This document shows, one piece after another, positions 1-7,184 of a stretch of 13,809 nt of DNA. The position numbers were made by a program, and so were the translations under genes. The notes under the pieces were generated by a model. It searched no databases. It worked only from the letters and a program-made list of their open reading frames with translations, and was not told the DNA's origin. The stretch's first letter is position 1. Every line of letters starts with the position of its first letter. The DNA comes from Candidatus Hydrogenedens sp. (GTDB lineage: Bacteria > Hydrogenedentota > Hydrogenedentia > Hydrogenedentales > Hydrogenedentaceae), in contig DAOSBX010000023.1 of assembly GCA_035361075.1 (NCBI GenBank), forward strand, positions 1-13,809. Reading direction: 5' to 3'.

Positions 1-710
1 TTGGTTCCCTCATTCACGTTCTCTTGTTCCTGAGGAACTTCTTTTTCTTTCTTTTCAAAGAGCAGTTTCTTATCAGGCATTTCATAAGCAAGTCGGGTAA
101 TTTTATCCTTCTCAATTTTCAATATATCTTTATCTAACCAGCGATCTGCGGTTGGTGCTTTGTCAACCTCATCCCCATAGATGCCAGCCTCCTGACGGAA
201 ATTAACACCACCGTCATAGATTTTTCGTTCACCAGCTTTACGGACAAAAGTCAATTGATAACTTGGAGATTTGCCAACTAATAATTTTAATGCTGGTTCA
301 CCTGTAGCGGAAGTATATACATCCACGTGAAATGCCTGATCATCTTTTAAATTATAGTCTGCTAAAGCATCGTCTGTGGGAACTTCTGCTCGCATTTCAC
401 CTTGAAGTTTGACAATTTTATCCAAATACTCTTCTACCGTCTCTTTTTTTGCAGGTGAATTAAAATGACTGCTTACACGCCATTTATCACCGTCTTTTAC
501 GATAACTACTTTTTCATCTGGTTTTGCACCTGCATAAAGTTCTAATTTAACAATACTACTTAGAGACAGGCTTTCAGGAATAAGTTTTTCAAATTTTGCC
601 TGCTCAATAATCGAAGGACGTTGCGTTTCTTTGGTTTGTCTTAAGAACACAAGCACGACCAAGACAACCAGGATAGCAACAAGTATTATTAACATTTTCT
701 TTACATTCAT
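1..710 (-). CDS. DUF4340-type membrane-anchored protein (C-terminus cut by window edge)
   Basis: This reading frame opens with ATG at 710 and stays open for 236 codons to the window edge, so the C-terminus is missing. A strong Shine-Dalgarno GAGGAGG lies about 8 bases before the ATG. Residues 6-23 are one hydrophobic helix (LIILVAILVVLVVLVFLR), an uncleaved anchor or signal helix. The rest is soluble and mixed charged, with a segment around residues 50-80 (KLELYAGAKPDEKVVIVKDGDKWRV split over two strands) followed by VEEYLDKIVKL, as in DUF4340 proteins. DUF4340 genes are commonly the last member of operons that hold a GldA-like ATPase and a GldF/GldG-like permease, exactly the arrangement here. 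It lies 77 bases after the permease stop on the same strand and is probably co-transcribed. Its molecular role is unknown; it is inferred to be an extracytoplasmic accessory part of the exporter. The family call rests on context plus pattern and is not certain. Confidence 0.75.
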   Translation of the reverse strand, partial: MNVKKMLIILVAILVVLVVLVFLRQTKETQRPSIIEQAKFEKLIPESLSLSSIVKLELYAGAKPDEKVVIVKDGDKWRVSSHFNSPAKKETVEEYLDKIVKLQGEMRAEVPTDDALADYNLKDDQAFHVDVYTSATGEPALKLLVGKSPSYQLTFVRKAGERKIYDGGVNFRQEAGIYGDEVDKAPTADRWLDKDILKIEKDKITRLAYEMPDKKLLFEKKEKEVPQEQENVNEGT

Positions 711-787
711 AATTTTATCCTCCTCAAACGTATGTCCTATTCTAATTTATAACTTCATGTTCTTTATTTGTACCTAATTTCAATGAA

Positions 788-3313
788 CTACTTTTCCGAA
801 TTTGCAATTTGAGCCATCGTATAAGCGAGTCGAGAACGACGGCGAATAACATATACAGCGATACCAACTGCTATAACGATAGCATTTGATAATGTATAAT
901 TGACAGTCCGCCAGAACATTTTCTGACTGTCTGTCGGTTTTTCAATAGTGCGGTCAATAGGTTTCCGACCACGGACATTTACCAGGTCCTCTGTGAGTGA
1001 AACAGCGTCAACACAATTTAAGAATAGGTCAAGGTTCCCTGCTTGTAGGAAGTTTTTACGGAACATTTCAGAGCAACCTAACAAAATCATTTTTGAAGGT
1101 TTAGGCTCGATGTTTGGAGCAGGTGCTTCTGGTTCTGAATCATCTGGCGGAACAGGCTCACCTGGACGTGGTTGCGGTTTAGGCCAAGCAGGCCGTTCTT
1201 TCCCTGCAAAAGCATCTGGGAACTGACCTTCTAACATGACCATCAAAGGATAACGTTTGCGAGCTGAAAGTGGAGGCGGTTCAAATGATTTAGCACTAAG
1301 TTTTTCACCTGCAGGAACAGTCCATGCTTTTTCACTGGTAAACATGATAGGTTTATATTTTATCCCCAACTCTTTTAGCTTCTGTTCATTCAATTCAACA
1401 TGTGTGCCCCATAGATAGAAAACAGCAGATAGACGATTTGTAATGGATGTTTCCTGGTCCATGGACTCGTTAGTAACGAGAATATGCATTGGAAGTCGGA
1501 ATGGTTGACCGACTAATTGAGATAGTAAATCACCACCACCTTGCACATTTAAAGTAACACTGTTTTCATCCATCAAAATATCTTCGCTTACTTTCAAACC
1601 ATAGTTTTCAAGTAACGAATTGATTTCTGGTTTCTCTTCTCGTTTAGAAATGGTATTACCGCGAGATGTAGCACGATAATCCCATTCGTAGGTTTGGACT
1701 GCAAGCACAACAGATTTGCCAGACCGCAATGCACGGTTAATCTCCCAGCGTTGGCGGTCATTCAAACTTCTTGGGTTTACTACAACCAATGTATCATACT
1801 CATCAGGGAGAGGACTTTCTTTTGTCATCTCTACCCGACGAACATCATACTTCTCCTGTCTTAGAATTTCTTCCAAATAAACATACGGGTCTTCACTTTG
1901 GGGAATTTGTTGCCCCATCTGTTGCAACATCTGACGCATTTGTGGGTCGATGTTGATGGCTTCCTTCGGAGCTACTAACGCAATAATAGGTGATTTGGTT
2001 CTTGTCAACTTATACACCGTGCTTACTATCCGATATTCCAGTTCCTGAATAGATTCTGGCATAATCTGCGGAATGACTTCTTCGGGCTTATCTTTGTACG
2101 CCACACCTATTGAAGAATAGACCAACTTGTTGGTAATTTCATCCTGACTAATCGCACGTACATTAAACGGTTTTACTCCTTTATCCAATAATCGACGTTC
2201 TACTGTTTCCTCTTCAGTTTCATTCTTCTTCTTGTCGGGATTAAACATTTCATCCTGATCCGCATACAGATTTGCCACATCCAAATAAATTGTCTTGTAA
2301 TCCAATTTGCCATTCGCCGAAATTTTTAACTCTTCAAGTTTATCCTTGATATTTTGCTCTAAATCCTTCATAGCAGTTGGCATACTTTCACGCGGACTGA
2401 TATACACATTTATCTGAACAGGCACTTCGACCTGCCTTAGAATTTTTGCTGAAGATTCCGAAACGGTATAAATCTTGTCTTCTGTTAGGTCAAATCGTTT
2501 CAAACTGGTTCCGACCATCAAGAAGTTAAACATCAATCCAATAGCCACACAAACCGCAACCGCTACGGTAAACATCAATTTCGCCCCTGGTCGATTTCGC
2601 TGGTCAATATACATCACATTCAGAACAAGAAACAACACAGTCCAGACAAGGAAGAAAATAACATCTGCAAGGTCAATAACCCCCTTCGTGAATGAACTAA
2701 AATGCTTGAAAACACCTAATAAATTGGATAACAAAGAACCGATTCCAGGTAGTTTATCGTCAATATAAGATGCGATAAATGAAGTCCCTACCAGAAATAC
2801 AAGCAGACACGTCAAAAGTGTTACAACAAAGGCTACTATCTGGTCTTTACAAAAACCAGAAAAGAAAATCCCCAATGCTAAAAAACATCCCGCCATCAGC
2901 AAGGTTCCAAAGTAACCACCGATAATAGCCCCCATATCAGGACTACCTAAATTCATAAGCATCAGGGGCACCGTAAATGTTGCAGCAAGAGAGATAGCAA
3001 ATACTGTCAACGCAGAGAAAAACTTACCTAAAACCAGTTCACTTGCTTTCATAGGAAATGTTAACAGCATTTCCCATGTGTTTTCCTTCCGTTCCTCTGC
3101 CCAGAGTCGCATCGTAATCGCAGGAATAAACACACAGAGAATTAAGGGTAGATTCTCAAAATAGGGACGCATATCCGCCACAGGAAAACTGAAAAATGAA
3201 GTAATGTAGAGCCCTACGCTAACGGTGATAAACACCACAATAAAAATATATCCAATGGGCGATGTAAAATAGGAAGATAAATCTCTTCGATAGATACATA
3301 AAATATTACGCAT
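788..3313 (-). CDS. ABC-2 permease fused to GldG-like auxiliary domain
   Basis: About 841 residues. The N-terminal 240 residues are an ABC-2 permease like GldF: six hydrophobic segments and the conserved cytosolic stretch RLWAEERKENTWEMLLTFP near residues 65-83. A further helix (about 248-268) opens a GldG-like domain: LKRFDLTEDKIYTVSESSAKIL, then a long extracytoplasmic region of the ABC-transporter auxiliary type, and a last helix near 808-826 followed by RRRSR. A proline-rich linker (about 695-730, PKPQPRPGEPVPP) precedes the final part. In Bacteroidota GldF and GldG are separate; single-chain fusions occur in other phyla. Start choice: a TTG two codons earlier (3319) is possible, but the ATG at 3313 sits 6 bases after GAGGAGAG and overlaps the ATPase stop by 8 bases (ATGCGTAA), which points to translational coupling. 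It is likely the membrane part of an exporter powered by the upstream ATPase; the substrate is unknown. Confidence 0.85.
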   Translation of the reverse strand: MRNILCIYRRDLSSYFTSPIGYIFIVVFITVSVGLYITSFFSFPVADMRPYFENLPLILCVFIPAITMRLWAEERKENTWEMLLTFPMKASELVLGKFFSALTVFAISLAATFTVPLMLMNLGSPDMGAIIGGYFGTLLMAGCFLALGIFFSGFCKDQIVAFVVTLLTCLLVFLVGTSFIASYIDDKLPGIGSLLSNLLGVFKHFSSFTKGVIDLADVIFFLVWTVLFLVLNVMYIDQRNRPGAKLMFTVAVAVCVAIGLMFNFLMVGTSLKRFDLTEDKIYTVSESSAKILRQVEVPVQINVYISPRESMPTAMKDLEQNIKDKLEELKISANGKLDYKTIYLDVANLYADQDEMFNPDKKKNETEEETVERRLLDKGVKPFNVRAISQDEITNKLVYSSIGVAYKDKPEEVIPQIMPESIQELEYRIVSTVYKLTRTKSPIIALVAPKEAINIDPQMRQMLQQMGQQIPQSEDPYVYLEEILRQEKYDVRRVEMTKESPLPDEYDTLVVVNPRSLNDRQRWEINRALRSGKSVVLAVQTYEWDYRATSRGNTISKREEKPEINSLLENYGLKVSEDILMDENSVTLNVQGGGDLLSQLVGQPFRLPMHILVTNESMDQETSITNRLSAVFYLWGTHVELNEQKLKELGIKYKPIMFTSEKAWTVPAGEKLSAKSFEPPPLSARKRYPLMVMLEGQFPDAFAGKERPAWPKPQPRPGEPVPPDDSEPEAPAPNIEPKPSKMILLGCSEMFRKNFLQAGNLDLFLNCVDAVSLTEDLVNVRGRKPIDRTIEKPTDSQKMFWRTVNYTLSNAIVIAVGIAVYVIRRRSRLAYTMAQIANSEK

Positions 3314-4283
3314 GGGCAACTCTCCTCTTACCAGAAAGTTCCAGTTCAGGTTTTTCCTTCTCAGTCAAGGTGAGGAATGTCTCCTCTAATGTTAACGGTT
3401 TTTCCGACAATTCTTTAATTGTCCAATGCTGACTTATGGCTAACTCATTAAGTTCTCGCCAGATGGGCATTCCCAACTTGCTAACTACAAGGAAGGAAAC
3501 AAAACCATTTTCACTCCCTATAAATTGCACCTTTTTCACACCACTGATTCCTGAAAGATATTTCTGAACATCGGACTGTTCACCTGAAACAGTAAAGAGA
3601 TACCGTTCAGATTCTTTTGCCCGTTCACGGAGCTGTTCAATCGTCCCATCACCAACAATCTTACCACGGTTAATAATCACAATTCGGTCCGCAGTGGCTT
3701 CTACTTCCTGCAAAATGTGCGTTGACAGGATAACCGTTTTATCCTTTGCCAACTCCTCAATTAAATTGCGAATTTCTATAATCTGATGTGGGTCTAAACC
3801 CGATGTGGGCTCGTCAAGAATAACAACCTCTGGGTCATGAATAAGTGCCTGAGCCAGAGCAGTTCTTTGACGATACCCTTTGGACAGTTCACGAATAATC
3901 TTGCGGAACATCGGTTTCAATCCACATGTTTCAACAACTAATTCCATCCGATGTTTTAATCGTGCTCCGCTTAGTCCACGTGCTCTTCCAACAAAATCCA
4001 GGTAAGAGCGAACTTCCATATCCATATAAAGTGGAAGCACTTCTGGCAAATAACCAATTACCTGCCGAACCTTCAATGGTTCCTGAGTTACATCACAACC
4101 AGCAACAACCGCTTTACCAGCGGTCGGATACAAATATGTCGTTAAAATCTTCATTGTGGTTGATTTGCCTGCACCATTCGGTCCCAGCAAACCGACGACC
4201 TCCCCCTTTCGAACTTCGAAGGAGACTCGGTCTAATGCAACCACAGGACCATAGTGCATTGTTAAATCCGTTACTTGTATCAT
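3306..4283 (-). CDS. ABC transporter ATP-binding protein (GldA/CcmA-like, ABC-2 type)
   Basis: 325 residues and a complete nucleotide-binding subunit. Walker A is GPNGAGKST (34-42), the signature is LSKGYRQR (133-140), Walker B is VVILDE (153-158) followed by PTSGLDP, and the switch histidine is H189 in ILSTHI. The Q-loop position reads GYLPE rather than a glutamine, as is common in the GldA/NatA/CcmA branch that pairs with ABC-2 permeases. Residues 225-325 form the extra C-terminal domain of that branch, ending in a polar tail. GGGAG lies about 9 bases before the ATG at 4283. It is the first gene of the leftward operon and overlaps the permease by 8 bases, so the two products almost certainly form one transporter. 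No substrate can be read from the sequence. Function as an ATPase subunit is secure; the name gldA should not be read as implying gliding motility. Confidence 0.95.
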   Translation of the reverse strand: MIQVTDLTMHYGPVVALDRVSFEVRKGEVVGLLGPNGAGKSTTMKILTTYLYPTAGKAVVAGCDVTQEPLKVRQVIGYLPEVLPLYMDMEVRSYLDFVGRARGLSGARLKHRMELVVETCGLKPMFRKIIRELSKGYRQRTALAQALIHDPEVVILDEPTSGLDPHQIIEIRNLIEELAKDKTVILSTHILQEVEATADRIVIINRGKIVGDGTIEQLRERAKESERYLFTVSGEQSDVQKYLSGISGVKKVQFIGSENGFVSFLVVSKLGMPIWRELNELAISQHWTIKELSEKPLTLEETFLTLTEKEKPELELSGKRRVAHA

Positions 4284-4335
4284 AACTTGATACTCCCGTC
4301 GTTTAGGTTTTGGGAAAATTGATGTAAAAATATAT

Positions 4336-4388
4336 AAAAAGAGACCTTAGAAAATATACCTAACCCCAAACAATAAAGGTCCCTTTTT
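4336..4388 (-). terminator. Stem-loop with U-rich tail in the ABC-operon leader (attenuator or read-through terminator)
   Basis: Arms 4336-4348 (AAAAAGAGACCTT) and 4376-4388 (AAGGTCCCTTTTT) pair over 13 bp with one A-C mismatch on the plus strand. In minus-strand RNA the same position becomes a G-U wobble, so the stem is complete there. The loop is 27 nt. Leftward of the stem the minus-strand RNA runs UUUUU-AUAUA-UUUUU. The structure therefore fits a terminator reading leftward and lies 53 bases before the ATPase start codon. No gene ends just upstream on that strand, so it is either an attenuator in the operon leader or a barrier to leftward read-through. The long loop and A/T-rich base make the strength uncertain. 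Confidence 0.5.
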
Positions 4389-4434
4389 AACAACGACCAT
4401 AGAATTGTTAGCAATCTATAGCGATTGATGATAA

Positions 4435-4464
4435 AAAATATCACATTTGTGTCCTTCTATTCAA
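4435..4464 (-). promoter_or_regulatory. Candidate sigma70-type promoter for the ABC operon
   Basis: On the minus strand TTGAAT (4464-4459) is followed after 18 bases by TATTTT (4440-4435), matching 4 of 6 at each consensus hexamer. Transcription would start near 4428 and give a leader of about 145 nt that contains the stem-loop at 4336-4388. In AT-rich DNA such matches arise often by chance, so this is a weak call supported mainly by position. Confidence 0.25.
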
Positions 4465-4720
4465 ACTTACCGCATCAAATATTAGTGTTAAGGCTCAATC
4501 TACCTCTGCAAGGCAATTACAATACAACTCTCTAAAAAGAACGACTATCCCACGATTAATGTTTACACAAATAATCCGACCCCTCCTGTTTCCAAGCCTC
4601 AACATCTTTATTTTCAGAATCTCCAAAATTTAATTTTTTGGTTGGTGGTGGTTTTTAGTAAAATGGGTAGATGTTAGTGTTGTTAAGTAAATCTTAAAGT
4701 TTAATTAGGATGGGACTAAT

Positions 4721-6106
4721 ATGAGATTATTATTGGTAGGTTTAGCGGTGGCTTTGGGTTGGGGGTTGCGTGGTGAAATTGGCGGTGAACAGGGGGCGTT
4801 AATACCAGGTACATTTTTAGGTTTAGCCCTTGCCATTGTTAGCGGTAAAAGGGACTGGCAAAAGTATGCAGTTGTTATAGGAGCAGGGGGAGCATTGGGG
4901 ATGTCAATGGGGGGTATACAAAGTTATGGCATTCTCATCGGTTATACAAAAGGCATCGACATGTTAAACGTTACTTATGGTTACCTTATGTTAGCTATTG
5001 TCGGTGGATTATGGGGTGCTTTTGCGTCGGGGATTATTGGAATGGTGCTTTCAGAACGGCATAAAAGTATCTGGTTCTGGCTCCTTTTTATCATGTTAGG
5101 TTATATCGGTGCGGAGCTTACCTACGTTTTATTAATAAAAGTGTTCGGGTTACTAATGACTCCACCTCGGGTTGAATATTGGGCATGGGTACTTGGTGCT
5201 GTTCTTGTATTGTTTGTGGTTAATTTTATTCAGAAAGAACATAAAACCTGTCGCTTAATCTTACGTGGATTTCTGGCTGGTGCTGTGGGTTTTATGTTTG
5301 GTCAATCCTTACAAGTATATGGTAGTTTTTTAGGACCTCGATTTGACTGGTGGAAAGTAATGGAAATCTCGTTCGGTTTTGTAATGGGGATAGGTATTGC
5401 TTATGGTGTTTTCAGAGAATATCCAGACGATAAACCAATAATGAAAGTAACACCGTTATTAAATCTCTTTGCAATTTTTATTGTTCTGGCATTTGTTCCA
5501 CTGATTACGCTACATAATTTATTACAACGATTTGAAGAAAATGGCATTTTAATTAGGGGAGATACACTTTGGACAGATTCATATTTCCAAATATTGTTAA
5601 GAGGTATCGTTTTAAGTATTATCGGTATTTATGCCTACTGGAAATGGTCACAAGAACGAGACATAACTGCGGATGTTCATTGGCATCTATGTTTTCTATG
5701 GATATGGTCGTTATGGGCAAATGGATTTATTACGCTTATTTTGATGTTCATTCCCAAAACGAATCCAACTTCAGCAGTGATTCATGGATTTTTTCTTATA
5801 CTCATGATGTTATTGAGTTTCTGGGTGATTCAACGGAGATTTGATACAGTTTCAGAATGTTATGTAAACAAACCAGCCCCAAGATACCGCTGGGTTCTTT
5901 TAAGTCTCGTTTCAATACCGTTGTTAGCATTGTTTTTCGCATTTACGAGCATCGCTACACATCCAGGACAAATGCCTGAAGGGTTGAGAAAACGATTTGA
6001 ATGGAATCAGTCTACGTCGACTTTGCCGAGATTGGTTGAGGAGAGACAACACATTTCTTTGGATTTAGACACCACCAGAATGCCCAATAGCAAAGTGTAC
6101 CGATAA
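4721..6106 (+). CDS. Polytopic membrane protein of unknown function, with internal repeat
   Basis: 461 residues with roughly 11-12 hydrophobic segments and no soluble domain; clearly an inner-membrane protein. I cannot assign a function. The N-terminus carries a distinctive conserved-looking glycine/charge motif inside a helix, GWGLRGEIGGEQGALIPG (residues 13-30), with R17, E19 and E23 in the membrane region, which hints at transport or substrate binding rather than simple anchoring. Residues 58-108 and 187-230 resemble each other: G-x3-G, then Q-x-Y-G-x3-G, then an aromatic-Gly-aromatic-x-Met segment (YGYLM and FGFVM). That suggests an ancestral duplication. An in-frame TAG at 4706 rules out a longer N-terminus; ATG at 4721 follows AGGA (4707-4710) at a slightly long 10 bases. 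The polar C-terminal tail of about 40 residues is encoded in DNA that overlaps the end of the convergent PAP2 gene by 95 bp. Confidence 0.8.
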   Translation: MRLLLVGLAVALGWGLRGEIGGEQGALIPGTFLGLALAIVSGKRDWQKYAVVIGAGGALGMSMGGIQSYGILIGYTKGIDMLNVTYGYLMLAIVGGLWGAFASGIIGMVLSERHKSIWFWLLFIMLGYIGAELTYVLLIKVFGLLMTPPRVEYWAWVLGAVLVLFVVNFIQKEHKTCRLILRGFLAGAVGFMFGQSLQVYGSFLGPRFDWWKVMEISFGFVMGIGIAYGVFREYPDDKPIMKVTPLLNLFAIFIVLAFVPLITLHNLLQRFEENGILIRGDTLWTDSYFQILLRGIVLSIIGIYAYWKWSQERDITADVHWHLCFLWIWSLWANGFITLILMFIPKTNPTSAVIHGFFLILMMLLSFWVIQRRFDTVSECYVNKPAPRYRWVLLSLVSIPLLALFFAFTSIATHPGQMPEGLRKRFEWNQSTSTLPRLVEERQHISLDLDTTRMPNSKVYR

Positions 6107-6941
6107 GAAACCCGAATAGCGAGCCCATAAAAGCACAATAGGGGAAATGTGCCGCAGTATATATCCGAGTATATGCATGTATTGCTCCCCATGAAGTTAA
6201 AGCAACTTTGACTCGTTTTTTACGCACTGCCCAGATAGAAGGAGTAAGGAGAGCGAATAGTGATGATGCATGTCCAGAGATATATGAAGGGGAAGCCTTA
6301 ACTACCTCATCCTTTATAACACGTACATGCTTGTTCCACGGCTCATATTTCTCATGTAATGGTCTGGGACGTCCTACCGTTCTTTTGATGTTATTCTCCC
6401 CTAAGTAGTTTGTAAAAAAGACACTTACCAGTGTTACCCAAAAAACACGAGTCCACCGTTTCCGTTCTAAATAATCCCACTGTGTCCAGGTCTTAGAACC
6501 GAACCAGAAAACAAGGAATGAGACGACGCTTAAAATTATAAATACACTTCGGTATTCATGGGGTCGCCACCAAAAAATCCCTTTAGAAGAAATCCATATA
6601 CCAGATATGTGATATATAGCAAGAACAACTGCAAAAACTTTCCAAACATAACTCGCAATGTTAGCCAATTTTTCACTTTTACGAACAATCAAATTTGTGA
6701 TGAGCCATGTGATTGTAGTAATTGAGAAAAGGTATACCGAAAAATGAGTTAGAAAAACCATACACTCATCAAGTACAGGCACGTAGTGGTCAGGTTGCAA
6801 TGCTAATAATATAGCTTCGTCCAGTGGGTCATTAATCAACTTCGCACCTAATAAAAAAAGTTCGTATAGAACCAAATAGCCAACAACTACAATTACCAAC
6901 GAAAAAAATAATTTCAGAATACCAGGCATATTACGCAACAT
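6012..6941 (-). CDS. PAP2-superfamily membrane phosphatase-like protein
   Basis: 309 residues with about six to seven hydrophobic segments. The three PAP2 signature motifs are present in order: K186-x6-R193-P194 (KRTVGRPRP), S222-G223-H224 (YISGHAS, with Ile where PSGH usually has Pro), and R259-x5-H265 (TRIYTAAH). These residues make up the phosphate-binding and phospho-histidine site of lipid phosphatases such as undecaprenyl-diphosphate or phosphatidylglycerophosphate phosphatases. The acidic residue normally four positions after the last histidine is Cys269 here (HFPYC), so the charge relay may be weakened. Substrate is probably a lipid phosphate if the protein is active; this is inference from the family. 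ATG at 6941 is preceded by AGGA 8 bases upstream; ATG at 6929 is a possible alternative. The gene is divergent from the redox operon and converges with, and overlaps by 95 bp, the membrane protein to its left. Confidence 0.85.
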   Translation of the reverse strand: MLRNMPGILKLFFSLVIVVVGYLVLYELFLLGAKLINDPLDEAILLALQPDHYVPVLDECMVFLTHFSVYLFSITTITWLITNLIVRKSEKLANIASYVWKVFAVVLAIYHISGIWISSKGIFWWRPHEYRSVFIILSVVSFLVFWFGSKTWTQWDYLERKRWTRVFWVTLVSVFFTNYLGENNIKRTVGRPRPLHEKYEPWNKHVRVIKDEVVKASPSYISGHASSLFALLTPSIWAVRKKRVKVALTSWGAIHAYTRIYTAAHFPYCAFMGSLFGFLIGTLCYWAFWWCLNPKKCVVSPQPISAKST

Positions 6942-7070
6942 ATATCAATCCTATTTTGTATATTTAAGTCGGTATTCATAGACTTTTAAAAAGACATATT
7001 AGTTTCATTCAGAACAAGTAATCTCTCCGAACACATCAAACTACCATAAGAGTTATGAGATTAGAGCCGT

Positions 7071-7076
7071 ATTATA
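7071..7076 (-). promoter_or_regulatory. Candidate -10 hexamer (TATAAT) facing the PAP2 gene
   Basis: On the minus strand the left arm of the symmetrical element reads ATGTTTTATAATA and contains a perfect TATAAT at 7076-7071, 130 bases before the PAP2 start codon. The sequence 18 bases upstream (CTGTAA) is a poor -35. It is the mirror image of the plus-strand hexamer, so one of the two may exist only because of the palindrome. Confidence 0.3.
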
Positions 7077-7086
7077 AAACATCAAG

Positions 7087-7116
7087 TTGTATAATTACAG
7101 TAATATGTTTTATAAT
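7087..7116 (+). promoter_or_regulatory. Candidate promoter of the redox operon
   Basis: TTGTAT (7087-7092) and a perfect TATAAT (7111-7116) are separated by 18 bases, predicting transcription from about 7123 and a leader near 60 nt. A second TATAAT at 7090-7095 has no matching -35. The -10 lies inside the right arm of the 48-bp inverted repeat and the -35 overlaps its inner TGTA, so a protein bound to the symmetrical element would occlude RNA polymerase. Confidence 0.45.
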
Positions 7117-7170
7117 AAAGTGCCTCGCTTTTTATTCAATTCTAAAAATGCCTATCATTTCTTTGTTAAA

Positions 7171-7176
7171 GAAGGA
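7171..7176 (+). promoter_or_regulatory. Ribosome-binding site that fixes the TTG start of the NuoE-like gene
   Basis: GAAGGA at 7171-7176 stands 8 bases before TTG at 7185. In the same frame a TGA occurs at 7179-7181, only one codon before the TTG, so no upstream start is possible, and the first in-frame ATG lies well inside the conserved domain. TTG initiation is therefore well supported. Confidence 0.75.
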
Positions 7177-7184
7177 TTTGAATA

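Larger units (their letters stand above)
4284..4720. other. Divergent intergenic control region between the ABC operon and the membrane-protein gene
   Basis: 437 bases with no credible gene. It holds the leader of the leftward ABC operon with a stem-loop at 4336-4388, a possible leftward promoter at 4435-4464, and the upstream region of the rightward gene. For the rightward gene the best -10 candidate is TAAAAT at 4659-4664, about 57 bases before its ATG, but no good -35 stands at 16-18 bases; the preceding sequence is a G/T-rich run (4637-4656). A short inverted repeat CCAAAA/TTTTGG (4623-4628 and 4636-4641) overlaps where a -35 would lie and could be a small operator, though at 6 bp it may be chance. 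AGGA at 4707-4710 is the only ribosome-binding candidate for the ATG at 4721. Confidence 0.5.
7070..7117. repeat. 48-bp concentric inverted repeat (probable operator)
   Basis: Arms 7070-7082 (TATTATAAAACAT) and 7105-7117 (ATGTTTTATAATA) are perfect 13-bp inverted copies. A second inverted repeat, TGTA/TACA (7088-7091 and 7096-7099), lies inside and shares exactly the same centre at 7093.5, so 17 of 24 base pairs across the element are symmetrical. It stands between the divergent PAP2 and redox operons, 67 bases before the TTG start at 7185. Each arm contains an outward-facing TATAAT. This fits an operator for a dimeric or tetrameric regulator controlling both directions; the regulator is unknown. 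With only one G/C pair per arm it is a poor candidate for a terminator. Confidence 0.7.

Noticed and set aside
948..1226. Small plus-strand open frame antisense to the permease
   Set aside because: It lies wholly within the conserved GldG coding sequence, has no ribosome-binding site and looks like a shadow.
3314..3319. TTG start at 3319 for the permease fusion
   Set aside because: ATG at 3313 has better Shine-Dalgarno spacing and a compact 8-base overlap with the upstream gene.
7019..7063. Inverted repeat TAATCTC/GAGATTA with 31-base spacer
   Set aside because: Seven bp at this spacing is expected by chance in AT-rich DNA; no other support.
7117..7131. Short hairpin AAAGTG-CCT-CGCTTT followed by TTATTC, as a terminator
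   Set aside because: A 6-bp stem including a G-U pair and a 3-nt loop at the predicted transcription start is too weak; it may only be part of the 5' leader.
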